A program made the translations under genes and the position numbers. This document shows positions 61,229 to 64,000 of a stretch of DNA of 64,000 nt, piece after piece. A model generated the notes under the pieces. That model had not been told where the DNA came from. It ran no database searches and worked only from the letters and a program-made list of their open reading frames with translations. The stretch is from Streptomyces morookaense (GTDB lineage: Bacteria; Actinomycetota; Actinomycetes; Streptomycetales; Streptomycetaceae), in assembly GCF_013030945.1 (NCBI RefSeq), contig NZ_JABBXF010000066.1, positions 1-64,000 on the forward strand. The letters are read 5' to 3'. Each line of letters begins with the position of its first letter. Position 1 is the first letter of the stretch.

Positions 61229-63049
61229 ATGACCGAGAGCAACGCATCCATGCCGGACTGGGAGAAGCGCTTCCGGGCGCCGCGGACGGGGCTGCCCGGG
61301 TGGGCGCTGGAGGCGCCGGAGCGGGCGCTGTTCGCCTCGAACGCGACGGGCACCTTCGAGCTGTACGCCTGGGACCGCGCCACGGGCGAGCAGCGGCAGG
61401 TCACGGACCGGCCGCAGGGCACCACGAGCGGCAGGCTGTCGCCGGACGGCGCCTGGATCTGGTGGTTCTCGGACACCGACGGGGACGAGTTCGGCACCTG
61501 GGTGCGCCAGCCCTTCCACGGCGGGGAGGACGAGCCCGCGACGCCCGGTCTCGGGCCCGCCTATCCGGACGGGCTGGCCCTGGGCCGGGACGGCTCGGCG
61601 GTCGTCGGGCGGTCCACGGAGCAGGGCGGCTCCAGCATCCACGTCGTGCGCCCGGGCCGGGAGCCCGTCGAGATCTACCGGCACCGGCAGTCGGCCGGGG
61701 TCGGCGCGCTGTCCCACGACGCCTCGCTGATCGCCGTCGAGCACACCGAGCACGGCGACGCCATGCACGCGGCGATCCGCGTGGTCCGGGCGGACGGCAC
61801 GCCCGTGGCCGAGCTGGACGACACCCGGGGCGGCACCGTGGAGCTCGGCCTGTCCGCGCTGGGGTTCGCCCCGGCCGACGGCGACTCCCGGCTCCTCGTC
61901 GGACACCAGCGGCGCGGCCGCTGGGAGCCGATGCTGTGGGACGCCCTGACGGGCGAGGAAACGGCCCTGGCCATCGATCTGCCGGGCGATCTGGACGCCG
62001 ACTGGTTCCCGGACGGCTCCGCCCTGCTGATCGAACACAGCTACAGGGCGCGCAGCGAGCTGTGGCGCTACGAGCTGGCGAGCGGCGAGCTGACCCGGCT
62101 CGACACCCCGCAGGGCACGGTCTCCGGCGCGCTGCCGCGCCCGGACGGGACGGTGGAGTTCCTCTGGTCGTCGGCCGCCGAGCCGCCGGTCGTGCGCTCC
62201 ACGGCAGGGCATGTCGTGCTGAGCCCGCCCCCGGGCCTGCACGGGATCACCGAGGCCCCGGGCTCGGTGCCGGTCGAGGACGTGTGGGTGGAGGGCCCCG
62301 GCGGCCCGGTGCACGCCCTGGTGCAGCGGCCCGCGGGCGAGGGCCCGTTCCCGGTCGTCTTCGACATCCACGGCGGTCCGACCTGGCACGACAGCGACGC
62401 CTTCGCCGCCCAGCCGGCCGCCTGGATCGACCACGGCTTCGCGGTCGTACGCGTCAACTACCGCGGTTCCACGGGCTACGGGCGGGCCTGGACGGACGCG
62501 CTCAAGCACCGGGTGGGCCTGATCGAGCTGGAGGACATCGCGGCGGTCCGGGAATGGGCCGTGGCGTCGGGGCTCGCGGACCCGGCCCGGCTGGTGCTGG
62601 CCGGCGGCTCCTGGGGCGGCTATCTGACGCTGCTCGGGCTGGGCACCCAGCCCGACGCCTGGGCACTGGGCCTGGCGGCGGTCCCCGTCGCCGACTACGT
62701 GACCGCCTATCACGACGAGATGGAGGCGCTGAAGGCCCTGGACCGCACCCTGTTCGGCGGCACCCCGGAAGAGGTGCCCGAGCGCTTCGCCGCCTCGTCG
62801 CCGCTCACCCACGTCGACCGGGTGCAGGCGCCGGTCTACATCTCCGCGGGGGCGAACGACCCCCGGTGCCCTATACGCCAGATCGAGAACTACGTGGAGC
62901 GGCTCGCGGAGCGCGGCCACCCGCACGAGGTGTACCGCTACGACGCGGGCCACGGCTCGCTGGTGGTGGAGGAGCGGATCAAGCAGCTCCGGCTGGAGAT
63001 CGCTTTTGCCGAGCGTCATCTGGGCCGTCCGAAGAGCCGTCAGGCGTGA
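61229..63049 (+). CDS. S9 family prolyl oligopeptidase-type peptidase
   Basis: 606 aa. The N-terminal 370 residues form a beta-propeller with repeated SPDGAWIWW- and WFPDGSALL-type blades. The C-terminal alpha/beta hydrolase has the oxyanion HGGPTWHD, nucleophile GGSWGGYLT, Asp in AGANDPRC and His in DAGHGSLV. No signal peptide is seen, so it is probably cytoplasmic and cleaves oligopeptides. CAGAAT lies six bases before the ATG, with no ribosome binding site, so the message may be leaderless. First core gene after the island; its 3' end overlaps the convergent SURF1 gene by 71 bp. Confidence 0.93.
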   Translation: MTESNASMPDWEKRFRAPRTGLPGWALEAPERALFASNATGTFELYAWDRATGEQRQVTDRPQGTTSGRLSPDGAWIWWFSDTDGDEFGTWVRQPFHGGEDEPATPGLGPAYPDGLALGRDGSAVVGRSTEQGGSSIHVVRPGREPVEIYRHRQSAGVGALSHDASLIAVEHTEHGDAMHAAIRVVRADGTPVAELDDTRGGTVELGLSALGFAPADGDSRLLVGHQRRGRWEPMLWDALTGEETALAIDLPGDLDADWFPDGSALLIEHSYRARSELWRYELASGELTRLDTPQGTVSGALPRPDGTVEFLWSSAAEPPVVRSTAGHVVLSPPPGLHGITEAPGSVPVEDVWVEGPGGPVHALVQRPAGEGPFPVVFDIHGGPTWHDSDAFAAQPAAWIDHGFAVVRVNYRGSTGYGRAWTDALKHRVGLIELEDIAAVREWAVASGLADPARLVLAGGSWGGYLTLLGLGTQPDAWALGLAAVPVADYVTAYHDEMEALKALDRTLFGGTPEEVPERFAASSPLTHVDRVQAPVYISAGANDPRCPIRQIENYVERLAERGHPHEVYRYDAGHGSLVVEERIKQLRLEIAFAERHLGRPKSRQA

Positions 63050-63815
63050 TGCCGAGCTCCTCGTCCCGCAGGGCCTCGACCTCGCGGCGGAACAGCCGGA
63101 ACCACATGAAGACGACGAAGCCCGCGAAGACGAACCACTCGCCGGTGTAGCCGAGGTTCTGGAACGCCTTGAGGTCCAGGCCGCTGTTGGGCGCGGCGGC
63201 CGGGGGCACCGGCACCATGGGCGCCGTCGCGGTGGGCGTGGTGATCCAGGCGTCGTACACCTGGTACGGCACCAGGTTCACCAGCGAGGCCGCGCTGATC
63301 ACGCCGAGCTGTCCGGAAGGCAGCCCGCCGGAGGCGTTCACGCCCTTGGATGTCGGGCTCTCCGACGCCTGGAGCGCACCGGTGACGGTGACGTCCCCGG
63401 CCGGCGGGGCGGGCACCTTGGCCGTGTCGGCCGGGGAGTTCGCGTCGCCGGGCAGCCAGCCGCGCACGACGGGCAGCGCCTTGCCGCCGTCCGTCCGCAG
63501 CAGGGTCAGCACGTAGAAGCCCTGGCGGTCGTCGAGCTGCCGGTCCGGTACGAGCAGTTGGTGCCCGGTGTCGTAGTGCCCGGTGGCCCGGGCCCGGCGG
63601 CCCGAGGTCACGGTGCTCACGGGCAGCAGATCGGCCAGCGGTTCGGCGGCCGCGGTGCGGGCGTCCTCGGCCTGGGTCTGCTGATCGCGGTGCGAGTCGA
63701 CGCGCGTCTCGAAGCGGCCGAGCTGCCAGGTGCCCAGGAACAGGCACACGGGGATGGCCAGCACGGTGAAGACGTTGATCCCCCACCAGCGGGGAGTCAG
63801 CAGGAACCGATACAC
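62979..63815 (-). CDS. SURF1 family protein
   Basis: 278-aa membrane protein related to the cytochrome c oxidase assembly factor SURF1. The start MYRFLLTPRWWGINVFTVL leads into the first transmembrane helix, and LGTWQLGRFETRV is the family motif. The second helix (FVFAGFVVFMWFRLFRREVEAL) comes after a soluble domain of about 190 residues. A disordered C-terminal tail overlaps the convergent S9 peptidase gene. Likely helps mature the terminal oxidase. Confidence 0.93.
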   Translation of the reverse strand: MYRFLLTPRWWGINVFTVLAIPVCLFLGTWQLGRFETRVDSHRDQQTQAEDARTAAAEPLADLLPVSTVTSGRRARATGHYDTGHQLLVPDRQLDDRQGFYVLTLLRTDGGKALPVVRGWLPGDANSPADTAKVPAPPAGDVTVTGALQASESPTSKGVNASGGLPSGQLGVISAASLVNLVPYQVYDAWITTPTATAPMVPVPPAAAPNSGLDLKAFQNLGYTGEWFVFAGFVVFMWFRLFRREVEALRDEELGITPDGSSDGPDDARQKRSPAGAA

Positions 63816-63875
63816 ACCACCACGGTACGGGCAGCGCCCGGCGGGGCGGCACCGGCCCCTGCACCAGGAGCGGCT

Positions 63876-64000
63876 TCAGGCCGTGGGGGCGGCCGCCAGG
63901 GCGCCGGTGCGGTAGACCGTCCCCGCGCAGGCGTCGGGGAGCGCGGCGTCGGCGGCCTTGGGCTCCCCGACGTCCGGGGTGTGGCTCAGCACCACGCCGG
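63876..64000 (-). CDS. 3' end of an unidentified gene (5' end outside window)
   Basis: The last 40 codons before a stop at 63876-63878 read GVVLSHTPDVGEP and later DACAGTVYRTGALAAAPTA. Composition and frame are coding-like, and it is co-directional with the SURF1 gene. Too little is visible to name the family. Confidence 0.6.
   Translation of the reverse strand, partial: GVVLSHTPDVGEPKAADAALPDACAGTVYRTGALAAAPTA

Overview
The window is high-GC actinobacterial chromosome, almost certainly from a Streptomyces species. The evidence is a bldG/anti-sigma pair, wblA, a Crp regulator, a K+-independent H+-pyrophosphatase, tandem ArsA-type ATPases, a tad pilus cluster beside a DUF1998 helicase, GTG/TTG starts and ATGA/GTGA gene overlaps. 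As far as I recall, gene order follows the conserved Streptomyces core.

Layout. 1-1540 is accessory DNA on the 3' side of a tRNA-Thr(CGT) gene: an orphan beta-class DNA methyltransferase cut by the window edge, a small gene, and a cluster of DnaA-box-like repeats. 1715-16663 (minus strand) holds a secreted tripeptidyl-aminopeptidase-like hydrolase, holB, a large MFS-like/thymidylate kinase fusion, topA, a methyltransferase, a small lipoprotein and hppA. 17007-25622 holds an anti-sigma factor and bldG, a divergent DEAD/DUF1998 helicase, and a translationally coupled tad operon (ssd-tadA-tadB-tadC-flp-tadE-tadE2). A 6C small RNA lies between ssd and a HAD-IB phosphatase. 26073-32994 holds the phosphatase, a degenerate Fic-like protein, a CooC-like ATPase, a deacetylase-like lipoprotein and a SulP/carbonic anhydrase fusion. 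33129-38295 holds acs, nhaA, a holin-X-like membrane protein and an epoxide hydrolase-type enzyme. 38663-45005 holds a MarP-like protease, CoA pyrophosphatase, nth, crp with a likely autoregulatory site, an MBL hydrolase, a Nudix hydrolase, RidA and a 52-residue DUF4177-like protein. 45078-52360 holds two ArsA-like ATPases, wblA, a class A PBP, a YqeY protein and a metallophosphoesterase.

The most unusual part is 52479-61055. A tRNA-Pro(CGG) gene, the type of site used by pSAM2-like elements, is followed by an 8.5-kb composite island. Two more copies of the tRNA 3' part occur at 56142-56189 (48 bp identical) and 60982-61010 (internally deleted), each followed by its own hairpin. Segment A carries an Mrr-like restriction endonuclease, an integrase remnant, a LacI fragment and two small genes of unknown function. 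Segment B carries a coupled two-gene unit (136-aa protein plus a 663-aa ParB/DGQHR-like protein) and the ruins of a UvrD-like helicase, a membrane protein and another gene. This looks like repeated insertion and decay at a defence-type hot spot. The two-gene unit is the best candidate for an undescribed system.

Core chromosome resumes at 61229 with an S9 peptidase, a SURF1-family protein and the 3' end of an unidentified gene at the right edge.
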